This document shows, piece by piece, positions 1 through 8,281 of a DNA stretch of 64,000 nucleotides. The stretch is from UBA1563 sp041671545. GTDB lineage: Bacteria > Bacteroidota > Ignavibacteria > Ignavibacteriales > Ignavibacteriaceae. The stretch covers positions 372,001 through 436,000 of the forward strand of contig JBAZBI010000002.1 in assembly GCA_041671545.1 (NCBI GenBank), given 5' to 3'. Numbering within the stretch: position 1 is the first letter of the stretch; every line of letters begins with the position of its first letter. The position numbers and the translations under genes are program-made. The notes beneath the pieces are model-generated. The model ran no database searches. It saw nothing but the letters and a program-made list of their open reading frames with translations, and had not been told where the DNA came from.

Positions 1-1
1 C

Positions 2-58
2 GAAGGTTTAGGAAGAAATTTGTATCCGATCTTCGAGGTTACTCCCAAATTTCCCTAA
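2..58 (+). CDS. possible C-terminal tail of an upstream gene (partial)
   Basis: The first 19 codons of this frame are open and end in TAA at 56-58, giving a peptide that ends IFEVTPKFP. The composition (GLGRNLYP, FEVTPKFP) looks like a plausible protein C-terminus. It is too short to identify, and the other frames cannot be excluded. Confidence 0.25.
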   Translation, partial: EGLGRNLYPIFEVTPKFP

Positions 59-59
59 A

Positions 60-87
60 CCATCAGCCATCAACATTCATCCATCCT
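60..87 (+). repeat. degenerate heptad tandem repeat
   Basis: Four successive 7-mers, CCATCAG, CCATCAA, CATTCAT and CCATCCT, lie between the putative upstream tail and the epimerase gene. They belong to the same class of period-7/8 repeats seen elsewhere in this window, both between genes and inside T9SS sorting-domain coding sequence. Confidence 0.5.
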
Positions 88-154
88 AATTTCACATTAA
101 CCGAATTCATTCTTATTTTTATGACGCTATTTGTTAATTAAAAGAAGTACTTCA

Positions 155-1945
155 ATGAAACGTTTCATCCTTTCCTTTCTGATTTTTATTTCCATCAATT
201 ATGGGCAATACAGTATTAAATCTCCCTACTTGCAAAATCCCGACAAAGTAATTGGTTACGTTGATAGCTGCGCAGCCTTTTGGCTAAAAGCTTACGACTC
301 GATAAATGGAGGATTTTATACGAACATCGACAAGTTCGGAAAAGCAAGCGGCACGCAGAAAAATATGCAGACGCAATCACGCGATGCGTATGGATTTGTA
401 CGCGCTTTTATGCTTACCGGTAATGATGTTTATCTAACCAAAGCAAAACAAGCGCTCGATTTTATGTACAAACATGCTTGGGACAATACCAATGGCGGTT
501 GGTATTGGGAACTCGACAAATACGGCAATCCGACTTCCGGCAACACAAACAAAGATGCGTTTCATCAACATTACGGACTTCTCGGTCCAATGGCTTCATT
601 CGAAGCAACCGACGATACACTTGACTGGAACTGGGTAATGAAAGGTTATCAAAACAACGAAACAAAAATGTGGGACAACCGCGAACAATATTTCGGCTAC
701 TACGATTACAGCAGTAAAAACTGGTCGACAAAAAACAATAAAAGCTTTAACGCTACCGTTGATGCGATTACAACTCATTTGCTTTATTTGTACATGCTGA
801 CAAAGGATCAACAATATTTAGATAAATCGCTTCTGATAATTGACAACATGAAAACTCACTTTGTTGCCAGCATGGACAAACAAAAGATCGGTTTTGCCGA
901 AGTGTATGACGCGAATTGGAATATTCTTTCAAGCGAAACGATGACAATTATGGGACATGTTTTAAAAACTGCATGGTGTTTTGCACGAGTAAATCAAATT
1001 CATCCCGATCCAACTTCTATTACGGCAGCACGAAAACTAATTGATGATGTTCTGGCAAAAGGGTATGATAACGAGTTTGGCGGACCATACAAAGATTATA
1101 ACCGAACTACCGGACAAATGTTAATGTGGAATAATCCCGACACAGCAAAAGCCTGGTGGCAAATGGAACAAGCGGTCATGGCTGGATTGCAGATGTATCA
1201 AACAACATCGGATGAACAATACTTGAAGATGGCGGATGAAACACTCGACTTTTTTATGAAATATTTTGTTGATCATACTTACGGCGAAGTGTATGAAAAC
1301 AGAACTCGACGCGGTGCGCAAACGTGGGGTGAAGGAAAAGGGAATCCGAACAAAGCCGGTTATCACTCAATTGAATTGGGATACTACACATATCTTTACG
1401 GAAAATTTTTCGTAAAGAAAGAACCGATAACTTTATACTATAATTTTCAAGCAAACGACGATAGGATGATTTTATTAAATCCGATTGAACTTCCGTTTGA
1501 TGCTTACAAAATCAAAGAAGTTGTTTATAACGATCAACCTTACACTGATTTTAATGCAGTTACGCATGAGCTGCATCTTGCCGCTAACGCCGGTGGAAAG
1601 TTCAAAGTTACTTATGAACTTAGTGGGGCAACTAATATTGCAAGCGATGAAAACAATATGCCACATCAATTTAAACTTGAACAGAATTATCCGAATCCGT
1701 TTAATCCAACAACAGTAATCAGTTGGCAGTTGGCAGTCGGCGGTCACGTAACATTAAAAGTATATGATATTTTAGGAAATGAAGTTGCTACGTTGGTGAA
1801 TGAAGAAAAAACTTCCGGTACTTATCAAATTTCGTTCAACTCCCAACTAACAACTACCAACCAACCATTTTCAAGTGGTGTATATTTCTATCAACTTCGC
1901 ACCGGAAATTTTGTTGAAACAAAGAAAATGATTCTTCTTCGTTAG
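155..1945 (+). CDS. secreted AGE-family epimerase-like protein with T9SS sorting domain
   Basis: The protein has 596 residues. ATG 155 was chosen because it starts directly on a signal peptide (MKRFILSFLIFISINYG); an upstream TTG at 131 only adds hydrophilic residues. Residues about 25-420 match the (alpha/alpha)6-barrel N-acylglucosamine 2-epimerase/cellobiose 2-epimerase family, with RDAYGFVRAF, GGWYWELDKYG, FHQHYGLLGP, MGHVLKTAWCF and TYGEVYENRTRRG, including the conserved His and Arg positions typical of the fold. Residues about 515-596 form a T9SS type A sorting domain (FKLEQNYPNPFNP to KKMILLR). The enzyme is therefore probably exported to or through the outer membrane and acts on extracellular sugars, perhaps by isomerising a reducing-end sugar. 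AGE-family members are usually cytoplasmic, so a secreted one is unusual. The substrate cannot be read from sequence, and a hydrolase or lyase of the same fold is possible. Confidence 0.8.
   Translation: MKRFILSFLIFISINYGQYSIKSPYLQNPDKVIGYVDSCAAFWLKAYDSINGGFYTNIDKFGKASGTQKNMQTQSRDAYGFVRAFMLTGNDVYLTKAKQALDFMYKHAWDNTNGGWYWELDKYGNPTSGNTNKDAFHQHYGLLGPMASFEATDDTLDWNWVMKGYQNNETKMWDNREQYFGYYDYSSKNWSTKNNKSFNATVDAITTHLLYLYMLTKDQQYLDKSLLIIDNMKTHFVASMDKQKIGFAEVYDANWNILSSETMTIMGHVLKTAWCFARVNQIHPDPTSITAARKLIDDVLAKGYDNEFGGPYKDYNRTTGQMLMWNNPDTAKAWWQMEQAVMAGLQMYQTTSDEQYLKMADETLDFFMKYFVDHTYGEVYENRTRRGAQTWGEGKGNPNKAGYHSIELGYYTYLYGKFFVKKEPITLYYNFQANDDRMILLNPIELPFDAYKIKEVVYNDQPYTDFNAVTHELHLAANAGGKFKVTYELSGATNIASDENNMPHQFKLEQNYPNPFNPTTVISWQLAVGGHVTLKVYDILGNEVATLVNEEKTSGTYQISFNSQLTTTNQPFSSGVYFYQLRTGNFVETKKMILLR
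1721..1741 (+). repeat. in-frame heptad repeat inside sorting-domain coding sequence
   Basis: Three tandem 7-mers (AGTTGGC, AGTTGGC, AGTCGGC) encode the SWQLAVG loop of the T9SS domain. Another four heptads (AACTCCC, AACTAAC, AACTACC, AACCAAC) occupy 1838-1865, in the second variable loop. Confidence 0.7.
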
Positions 1946-1972
1946 GCAGTTAGTTGATGATTCCCCATTAAT

Positions 1973-2003
1973 AAAAAAGCCCGGCAGATGTCGGGCTTTT
2001 TTT
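1973..2003. terminator. bidirectional intrinsic terminator
   Basis: AAAAAAGCCCGGC, loop AGAT, then GTCGGGCTTTTTT forms a strong GC stem flanked by A and T runs on both sides. It lies between the convergent epimerase and DMT-type genes and can serve both. Confidence 0.9.
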
Positions 2004-2015
2004 AAGGATAAGCAC

Positions 2016-3212
2016 TTACTCGTGAGTATTTTTTATTGCTTCAATCTTATTTCGCTTATAATCCGAAACTCCAACCACTAAACCGGCAGTTACAACCACA
2101 GCTCCAATGATTTGATAAGTTGTAACATCTTTTCCGAAAAGAAGCATAATAAAAGGTAGTAGCGCCAGCCAAACGTTAGTGTAAGGAACCCAAAGATGTG
2201 CGGATAATTTAGAAAGTTTGAAAAATCCAAAACTGTAGACGTAACCCGTTAATCCGGCGGCAACAACAAAGAGAATAGGCCACCAGTTATTGGGGAAAAT
2301 GTTCCCATCGAACAAAGCAAAAAATCGGTGATACTCAACCGAAACAAAAGTTTTTTCGATTTTCTTTTCTACATCACCGGGTAAATTCTTTTTTAACTGA
2401 TAAGAGGTTTCGGTTTTATCATAATTAGCTAAAATGAATTCCTTTTTCGGTTCATCAAGTTTTGCAAGCACACGGGTTTCAAATTTAGCAACAGGAACTT
2501 GAGCGGGAATATTTGCGCGAAGAAAAGTCCCGACGAGCGGGAAAACAATTAACGCCGAAGTAATAAAAAGCATCTTCCAAATCTCGCGCCACAATACTAA
2601 TGCATTTGGACCAACTCCCTTAAATGCAGTTTGAACTGTTTTATTGTTTAGTATTTGTTGTGAACCTAAGCAGAGGTTGATAATAATGATCCAGATGATT
2701 GCGGTTGAATCGAGGAAAGTATTCGGATCGGGATTTCCACCAAGAATTCTTGGCAAGTGGGGAATTGCTAAACCGGAGACAACAAGCAAAACGCCGATCC
2801 AATGTTCCTTTCTGATAGCAGCATTGAACATGAATTTGCCGAAGAAGGGGAGAAACGCTAAATAAATATTTACATAGGGAGCAAAAAGATGAGGTGAATA
2901 ATATCGCGGTAAATAAAAGAAACCGATGTTTTCAATAACGCCGGTAAAGGCACAGATCATAATCGTTATCAAAGCAACTGAACCGGGCCATAAATATTTT
3001 ACTTCTTTTCCACGGGTAACTTCAACAAGAACTGCAATTGCAGCCCAAAGCAGTTTTGAAAGTTCTCTCCACCACGTCATCACTCCGGGAGAAACACCAA
3101 CTTCTTTATTGCCGACATATTCCGGTTGGTTGCCCATCCAGTTGAGAATGTACTGTCCGCCCAATCCTCCATTAATTATCATCACCCAAAGAAAAAGTAA
3201 AATCAATTCCAT
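2016..3212 (-). CDS. DMT/EamA-like membrane transporter with a hydrophilic mid-insert
   Basis: This 398-residue protein has about ten hydrophobic segments arranged as two similar halves. Both contain a P(Y/R)-x-x-W/F-L-A-(F/L)-LPF-type segment (APYVNIYLAFLPF and VPYTNVWLALLPF), which suggests an internally duplicated transporter of the drug/metabolite (EamA-like) superfamily. Between the halves, around residues 235-305, is a charged non-membrane stretch rich in Lys and Glu (KLDEPKKEF, DVEKKIEKTF), which is not typical of EamA proteins and is probably a soluble loop. The GTG/ATG context is weak, but ATG 3212 starts directly on the first membrane helix. The substrate is unknown. It is a single gene facing the epimerase and sharing its terminator. 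Confidence 0.6.
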   Translation of the reverse strand: MELILLFLWVMIINGGLGGQYILNWMGNQPEYVGNKEVGVSPGVMTWWRELSKLLWAAIAVLVEVTRGKEVKYLWPGSVALITIMICAFTGVIENIGFFYLPRYYSPHLFAPYVNIYLAFLPFFGKFMFNAAIRKEHWIGVLLVVSGLAIPHLPRILGGNPDPNTFLDSTAIIWIIIINLCLGSQQILNNKTVQTAFKGVGPNALVLWREIWKMLFITSALIVFPLVGTFLRANIPAQVPVAKFETRVLAKLDEPKKEFILANYDKTETSYQLKKNLPGDVEKKIEKTFVSVEYHRFFALFDGNIFPNNWWPILFVVAAGLTGYVYSFGFFKLSKLSAHLWVPYTNVWLALLPFIMLLFGKDVTTYQIIGAVVVTAGLVVGVSDYKRNKIEAIKNTHE

Positions 3213-3330
3213 CGTTCTTGTTCACTTATGTAAATGAATAGTTCCAATTTTTACGGGGGGTAAAGTTACTTTTTTTTTTTGAATGAACCTATAAATTTTA
3301 AATCAGTACATACAAAGCAATAGGCAAAAT

Positions 3331-3429
3331 TGAATGATTGAATGAACGCATGGATGAATGAAATCATTATTTAATCTTGATGAAAGTTACAATCATCCAT
3401 TCAATCACTCAACCATTCCATCTTCCAAC
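3331..3429. repeat. period-8 degenerate repeats in inverted arrangement
   Basis: TGAATGAT, TGAATGAA, CGCATGGA, TGAATGAA (3331-3362) is followed by CAATCATC, CATTCAAT, CACTCAAC, CATTCCAT, CTTCCAAC (3390-3429). The second block is roughly the reverse complement of the first, so the region upstream of valS could fold into a long imperfect hairpin. Nothing else is visible in the gap 3213-3485 apart from the promoter. Confidence 0.55.
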
Positions 3430-3446
3430 GCGAACGATTTTTTCCT

Positions 3447-3454
3447 TATATTTG
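3447..3454 (+). promoter_or_regulatory. probable valS promoter -7 element
   Basis: TATATTTG fits the TAnnTTTG -7 consensus of the Bacteroidota housekeeping sigma factor and lies 31 bases before the chosen valS start. A clear -33 element is not visible. Confidence 0.5.
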
Positions 3455-3485
3455 CACTCAACTATTGATAAATATAGAGAAGAGC

Positions 3486-6143
3486 ATGGATTCCCAAAAC
3501 ATAAACGAAATTCCCAAAGCATATAATTCCGCCTCCGCAGAAGATAAGTGGTACGACTACTGGTTAAAACACAAAATTTTTCATTCTGAAGTTGATAAAG
3601 AAAAAGAACCTTACACCATCGTTATTCCACCGCCAAATATTACCGGTATGTTAACAATGGGACACATTTTAAATAACACACTTCAAGATGTACTCATCCG
3701 CCAAAAAAGAATGCAAGGTTTCAACGCTTGCTGGGTGCCGGGAACTGATCACGCATCAATAGCCACCGAAAGCAAAGTAACAAAATATTTAAAAGATGAA
3801 GGCATCGATAAACATCATATCGGACGAGAAAAGTTTTTGCAATACTGCCAGGAATGGAAAACGAAATACGGCGGAATCATCATTCAGCAATTAAAAAAAC
3901 TTGGCGTTAGCTGCGATTGGGAACGCGAACGCTTTACGATGGATGACCACTACTATAAAAAAGTTATCGAAGCGTTTGTAAAACTTTATAAAGATGGAAA
4001 AATTTATCGCGGAAATCGATTAGTGAATTGGTGTCCGGTTTCTAAATCAGCCATAAGTGATGAGGAAGTAAATTATAAAACGATAAACGGAAACATTTGG
4101 TATTTCAAATATCCGGTGAAAAGTTCGGATGAATTTATTACCGTTGCAACTACTCGTCCAGAAACAATGCTGGGAGACAGCGGCATAGCTGTTAATCCAA
4201 GCGATAAGCGATATAAAAAATTTGTTGGCAAATCTGTAATTCTTCCTTTGGTGAATAAAGAAATTCCGGTTATTGCAGACCACTATGTGGAAAAAGAATT
4301 TGGAACCGGCGCGGTTAAAGTTACCCCCGCGCATGACTTTAACGATTATCTCCTGGGACAGCGGCACAACCTCGAAGTGATAAATATTTTTAATCCCGAT
4401 GCTTCAACAAATGAAAATGTCCCGACAGAATTTCAGCATCTCGACAGATACGAAGCCCGGAAGTTGGTTGTAAAGAAGATGGAAGAACTCGGTTTAGTCG
4501 ATAAGATTGAACCGTATCAAACGAACATCGGTTATTCTGAGCGTGGTGGCGTACCGATTGAGCCATATCTTTCCGAACAGTGGTTTATAAAAATGGATGA
4601 CCTTGCCAAACCTGCTCTCGATATTGTGAAAGAAGGAAAAGTAAAATTTCATCCCGACCATTGGGTAAAGACTTATGAACACTGGATGGAGAATATTAAA
4701 GACTGGTGTATCTCGCGTCAGCTTTGGTGGGGACACCGCATACCCGTTTGGTATTGCGTTGGCGATGACCATTGTAATTTAGAATGCAAACAACCGATCG
4801 TTGCGGAAACTAAACCGGAAAAATGTCCGCACTGCGGAAGTACAAATCTGAAACAAGATGATGACGTGCTTGATACTTGGGCTTCAAGCTGGCTTTGGGC
4901 GCATGAGGTTTTCAAAACAGAAGAAGAAAAAAAATATTACTATCCTACAAATACGCTTATCACCGCGCCTGATATTATTTTCTTTTGGGTTGCGAGGATG
5001 ATCATTGCGGGACTGTATTTCGAAAAAAATATTCCGTTCAGCGATGTTTATTTTACAAGTATTATCCGTGATTTGCAAGGACGAAAGATGAGTAAGTCGC
5101 TTGGCAATTCTCCCGATCCACTTGAAGTGATAGATGAATATGGTGCTGACGCGCTCCGCTTTTCCGTAATTTATTTAGCTCCGCTTGGACAGGACGTTTT
5201 ATTTGCAACTGAGAAATGCGAAATCGGCAGAAACTTTGCGAACAAAATTTGGAACGCCGGCAGATTTTTGTTGATGAACGCACAGACGATTCCAATCGAT
5301 AAGAAACTTGCTGATAAACATATTGATATTGTTGATGAATGGATCCAATCTCGTTTTAACCAAACACTGAAAGAGTTGAATCGCGCGATGGAGAAGTTTG
5401 AATTCAATAACGCTTCAAAAATTATTTACACCTTCGTGTGGAATGATTTCTGCGATTGGTACATCGAGTTGTCAAAATCAAAATTCTATTCCGATAACGG
5501 AGAAGTGAAATCAGCCGCATTAACACGGGCGATTTCTCTGTTTGAAAATTTATTAAAACTTGTTCATCCATTTATGCCGTTCGTAACCGAAGAACTTTGG
5601 CAGCTTATCGAAAAAAGAAATGAAGGAGAAAGTATTTCAACTTCAGCTTATCCAAAGTGCGACGAAACATTGATCAAACAGAATGTTGATGATGAAATGA
5701 ACTTCTTGCAGGAAGTTGTTACCGCAATCCGCAATATCCGCGGGGAGATGAACATTGCTCCTTCAAAGCCGATTTCTGTTTACTTGAAAACGGAAGTAAA
5801 TCTTTCAGCAAGTATTAATTATTTCAAAAAATTAACGCGCGCAGAGGAAGTCTTCATCGGTAAAGACATTGTTAAACCGGAAAAATCAACTGCCGCTGTA
5901 GTTAAGAACTGCGAAATTTATATTCCCCTTGAAGGATTGGTCGATGTAGCAGCGGAGCGGGAAAAATTACTGAAAGATATTGGTCGGTTAGAAGGAAGCA
6001 TCGGAGGAGTCGAGAAAAAATTATCGAACGAAAATTTTGTTAAAAACGCTCCCACCGATATTGTTGAAAAAGAGCGAGCAAAACTGACTGACTGGAAAGA
6101 TAAATTAGTTAAGTTGAATGAACTTCTTAAAAATTTGAATTGA
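3486..6143 (+). CDS. valS: valine--tRNA ligase
   Basis: This 885-residue class Ia synthetase charges tRNA-Val with valine in the cytoplasm. The Rossmann signature is PPPNITGMLTMGHILN, with the HIGH-equivalent His near residue 60, and the KMSKS loop GRKMSKSLGN starts near residue 534. The editing domain (TTRPETMLGDSGIAVNP and FGTGAVKVTPAHDFNDY) and a zinc-like CPHCG knuckle lie between them. The C-terminus is the Lys/Glu-rich coiled-coil arm typical of ValS. ATG 3486 follows an AGAGAAG ribosome site; a TTG at 3465 is in frame but less likely. Length and motif order are normal for the family, and it is a free-standing gene with its own promoter. Confidence 0.97.
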   Translation: MDSQNINEIPKAYNSASAEDKWYDYWLKHKIFHSEVDKEKEPYTIVIPPPNITGMLTMGHILNNTLQDVLIRQKRMQGFNACWVPGTDHASIATESKVTKYLKDEGIDKHHIGREKFLQYCQEWKTKYGGIIIQQLKKLGVSCDWERERFTMDDHYYKKVIEAFVKLYKDGKIYRGNRLVNWCPVSKSAISDEEVNYKTINGNIWYFKYPVKSSDEFITVATTRPETMLGDSGIAVNPSDKRYKKFVGKSVILPLVNKEIPVIADHYVEKEFGTGAVKVTPAHDFNDYLLGQRHNLEVINIFNPDASTNENVPTEFQHLDRYEARKLVVKKMEELGLVDKIEPYQTNIGYSERGGVPIEPYLSEQWFIKMDDLAKPALDIVKEGKVKFHPDHWVKTYEHWMENIKDWCISRQLWWGHRIPVWYCVGDDHCNLECKQPIVAETKPEKCPHCGSTNLKQDDDVLDTWASSWLWAHEVFKTEEEKKYYYPTNTLITAPDIIFFWVARMIIAGLYFEKNIPFSDVYFTSIIRDLQGRKMSKSLGNSPDPLEVIDEYGADALRFSVIYLAPLGQDVLFATEKCEIGRNFANKIWNAGRFLLMNAQTIPIDKKLADKHIDIVDEWIQSRFNQTLKELNRAMEKFEFNNASKIIYTFVWNDFCDWYIELSKSKFYSDNGEVKSAALTRAISLFENLLKLVHPFMPFVTEELWQLIEKRNEGESISTSAYPKCDETLIKQNVDDEMNFLQEVVTAIRNIRGEMNIAPSKPISVYLKTEVNLSASINYFKKLTRAEEVFIGKDIVKPEKSTAAVVKNCEIYIPLEGLVDVAAEREKLLKDIGRLEGSIGGVEKKLSNENFVKNAPTDIVEKERAKLTDWKDKLVKLNELLKNLN

Positions 6144-6185
6144 TTTATTTCCGATAGTAATGTAAGTTACGCAAAAAGGATTAAT

Positions 6186-6377
6186 ATGGAATTGACAAAA
6201 TCTTTTGTAGTAGATGACGCCGGCAATGTTAAAAGCGTTATTCTTGATTTCGAACAATTCAAAAAAGTTGAAGAAATCTTACTTGATTATGGAATTGCAA
6301 AAGCGATGACTGAAGCAGCCGATGATGAAGAAATCAGTTTGGAAGAAGCAATCAAAGTAATCGAGTTAAAAAAATGA
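6186..6377 (+). CDS. antitoxin, PHD/RelB-like
   Basis: This acidic 63-residue protein (VVDDAGNVKSVILDFEQFKKVEEIL) resembles the small antitoxins of RelE-type modules: a short beta hairpin and helix for DNA binding, then an acidic helical tail (EAADDEEISLEEAI) that would wrap the toxin. It overlaps the downstream toxin start by four bases (ATGA), the usual translational coupling. By family precedent the complex would autorepress its promoter. The identification leans on the partner gene. Confidence 0.75.
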   Translation: MELTKSFVVDDAGNVKSVILDFEQFKKVEEILLDYGIAKAMTEAADDEEISLEEAIKVIELKK

Positions 6378-6643
6378 TCGTTAGTTTTAAGAAGGTTTTT
6401 CTGAAAGATTTAGAGAAACTTAATGAAGACGATGCGCGGAAAATTAAAAGAATAGTTTTTGATTCCTTCCCGAAAGTAATCCTCTTATCTGAATTAACAA
6501 ATCTAAAAAAATTAAAAGGAAATTCTTCTTTTTACCGCATCCGTGTTGGTGATTACCGAATTGGATTTGAACTGCGTTCAACGGATCATATAGTGTTTTA
6601 CCGTGTCCTTCATCGAAAAGATATTTATAAATATTTTCCTTAG
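6374..6643 (+). CDS. RelE/ParE-family toxin
   Basis: The 89-residue protein shows the RelE fold signature: an N-terminal MIVSFKKVFLKDLEKL helix, LKKLKGNSSFYRIRVGDYRIGFEL on the central sheet with the Arg-rich catalytic face, and a C-terminal VFYRVLHRKDIYKYFP. RelE relatives cleave mRNA on the ribosome, while ParE relatives poison gyrase; the RVGDYRIGF and HRKDIYKYF ends look more like RelE. It is coupled to the antitoxin by a four-base overlap. The pair sits between valS and a SIMPL-domain gene, the usual scattered chromosomal position for such modules. Confidence 0.85.
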   Translation: MIVSFKKVFLKDLEKLNEDDARKIKRIVFDSFPKVILLSELTNLKKLKGNSSFYRIRVGDYRIGFELRSTDHIVFYRVLHRKDIYKYFP

Positions 6644-6654
6644 GAGCGAATTCT

Positions 6655-7386
6655 ATGTTTTCAAAAAATCAATGGGTACTTCCGGCAACAATTCTCGCAG
6701 CGGCGTTTTTAATTGGAACTTTATTTATCAGCGGAACATGGCGAAGCGTGAGTAAAGCGAATCAAACCATCACTGTCACCGGTTCTGCTAAGAAAGAAAT
6801 CATTTCAGATTTCGGAATACTTCGCGGGACAATTTCGGTGCAAGCTTTATCTGGAAAAGATGCTTATCACGAACTCGAACGGCAAAAACCTATCCTCTTT
6901 CAATACCTTGCACAAAAGGGATTTCCGAAAGAATCGTTAAATCTTTTTACAATCACAAGCAATCCCGTTTATGAATTTAACGCACAGGGAATGCAAACGA
7001 ACATTGTTACTGGTTATGTGTATTCTCAGAGAATTGAACTGCAATCCAACGACGTGAACAAGATCAGAAATCTTTCGCTGGAGATAAGTTCGGTGATTGA
7101 ACGCGGCGTAAATTTTTCCGTTGAGCAGCCGGAATATCAATATTCAAAAATGGCGGATATTAAAATTGAAATTCAAGCGGAGGCGGCAAAGGACGCGATG
7201 ATCCGCGCAAAGAAAATTGCCGAAGCAACCGACGGCGATCTGGGCACAATGCGCAACGCACGCATGGGCGTTTTGCAGATCACTCCGAAAAATTCCAATA
7301 TGATTTCAGATTACGGAGTTAATGATCTTAGCTCAATTGAAAAAGAAATTACCGCGGTGGTTAATGCTTCGTTTGAAATTAAGTAA
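6655..7386 (+). CDS. SIMPL-domain (DUF541) membrane-anchored protein
   Basis: This 243-residue protein has one N-terminal membrane segment (WVLPATILAAAFLIGTLFI) followed by a periplasmic SIMPL/DUF541 domain recognisable from ITVTGSAKKEI, the NVVTGYVYSQRIEL-like beta strands, and the AAKDAMIRAKKIAEATDGDLG helix that defines the family. SIMPL proteins are periplasmic or outer-membrane proteins of poorly known function, linked in some bacteria to oxidative stress. It lies 11 bases after the toxin gene, so it could be cotranscribed, but no functional link is evident. Confidence 0.85.
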   Translation: MFSKNQWVLPATILAAAFLIGTLFISGTWRSVSKANQTITVTGSAKKEIISDFGILRGTISVQALSGKDAYHELERQKPILFQYLAQKGFPKESLNLFTITSNPVYEFNAQGMQTNIVTGYVYSQRIELQSNDVNKIRNLSLEISSVIERGVNFSVEQPEYQYSKMADIKIEIQAEAAKDAMIRAKKIAEATDGDLGTMRNARMGVLQITPKNSNMISDYGVNDLSSIEKEITAVVNASFEIK

Positions 7387-7421
7387 TAAAGTAAACTAAA
7401 ATTTGTACTGAGAAAGTTGTG

Positions 7422-8012
7422 ATGAAAAAATATACTTTTGCCATTTTATTCGTATTTGTACTGGCAACAACACTTAAATGTCAATATGTGGAGAAGTTTG
7501 AACATAAAACAAATTTCAGCTTAAACAAGGAAGGAAGCATCAACAACTTCTTTGCAAATGAGAATGATAGTCTTAGAAAAATCTTTTATTCTATAGGAAT
7601 AGGGTTATCAGAATTTGCTCACATAGATGCAGGGTATCAAATTGACCAACAGTATGCTCTCTCATTTAAATATGCCTATACTTGGCTTTCTTACGGGGCA
7701 AATTTTGTTACTCCTGGCGTTGGTTCTGGTTGGGGTGTTACGTTAAGTTGCTTTAATGACTTTTGGATATTTAATAAAATATCACTTGAATATTTATATT
7801 ACACAACTTTGCCCCTCCGCTATGATCCATCTGATAACATTATGAAAAAAAATTATGGCAATTATTATCAAATTGATATTGGGAAAGAGTACATCTTCAA
7901 ATCTAAAAACTTACAATTCTACTGGTTAATTGGTATTGGTGTAAGCGTTCCGCAAAAAGAAAAAACTTTGGTACTCCCAACAATTGGAATTGGATTTACC
8001 AAAAACAACTAA
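7422..8012 (+). CDS. hypothetical exported protein, possible small beta-barrel
   Basis: The protein has 196 residues with a signal peptide (MKKYTFAILFVFVLATTLKCQ). After an Asn-rich linker it consists of alternating hydrophobic and aromatic strands (AGYQIDQQYALSFKYAYTWLSYGANF, ISLEYLYYTTLPLRY, FYWLIGIGVSVPQ) with no catalytic motif. The pattern suggests a small outer-membrane barrel, although the C-terminal residue is Asn rather than the usual aromatic. ATG 7422 was preferred to the GTG one codon earlier. I do not recognise a family. It is followed by about 110 bases without a gene. Confidence 0.6.
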   Translation: MKKYTFAILFVFVLATTLKCQYVEKFEHKTNFSLNKEGSINNFFANENDSLRKIFYSIGIGLSEFAHIDAGYQIDQQYALSFKYAYTWLSYGANFVTPGVGSGWGVTLSCFNDFWIFNKISLEYLYYTTLPLRYDPSDNIMKKNYGNYYQIDIGKEYIFKSKNLQFYWLIGIGVSVPQKEKTLVLPTIGIGFTKNN

Positions 8013-8126
8013 CATGTTTCCTAATTTTTTTGCAATTCTTCAGTTACGTAAGAGCGAACTTTGTTTGTAATCTATTTTTAACTTCTAAAATCAAAAATCG
8101 TTAATCATTATTCTTAAATCGATTTA

Positions 8127-8279
8127 TTAATCTTTTTTCTTATCCTTCTTCAATTTCTTTTCCCCCTCTTTCTTGCTGTATTCTTTTTTATAGGCTTTGG
8201 CTATGCGGCAGTCTTTGCAAAAACTACCGCAGCATTCTTCCCATTCCTTTTCAGAAAACATTTTCTTCAATTTTGACAT
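8127..8279 (-). CDS. 50-residue Cys-rich basic protein downstream of transketolase
   Basis: This short reading frame starts with ATG two bases after the transketolase stop codon and ends with TAA. It encodes a 50-residue protein with a compact Cys cluster, CCGSFCKDCRIAKAYKKEY, followed by a Lys/Glu tail. The CC-x3-C-x2-C arrangement could bind a metal or an iron-sulfur cluster. The position immediately behind tkt on the same strand implies cotranscription and translational coupling. It is not a family I can name, and the low-complexity Lys tail leaves some doubt. Confidence 0.55.
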   Translation of the reverse strand: MSKLKKMFSEKEWEECCGSFCKDCRIAKAYKKEYSKKEGEKKLKKDKKKD

Positions 8280-8281
8280 TC

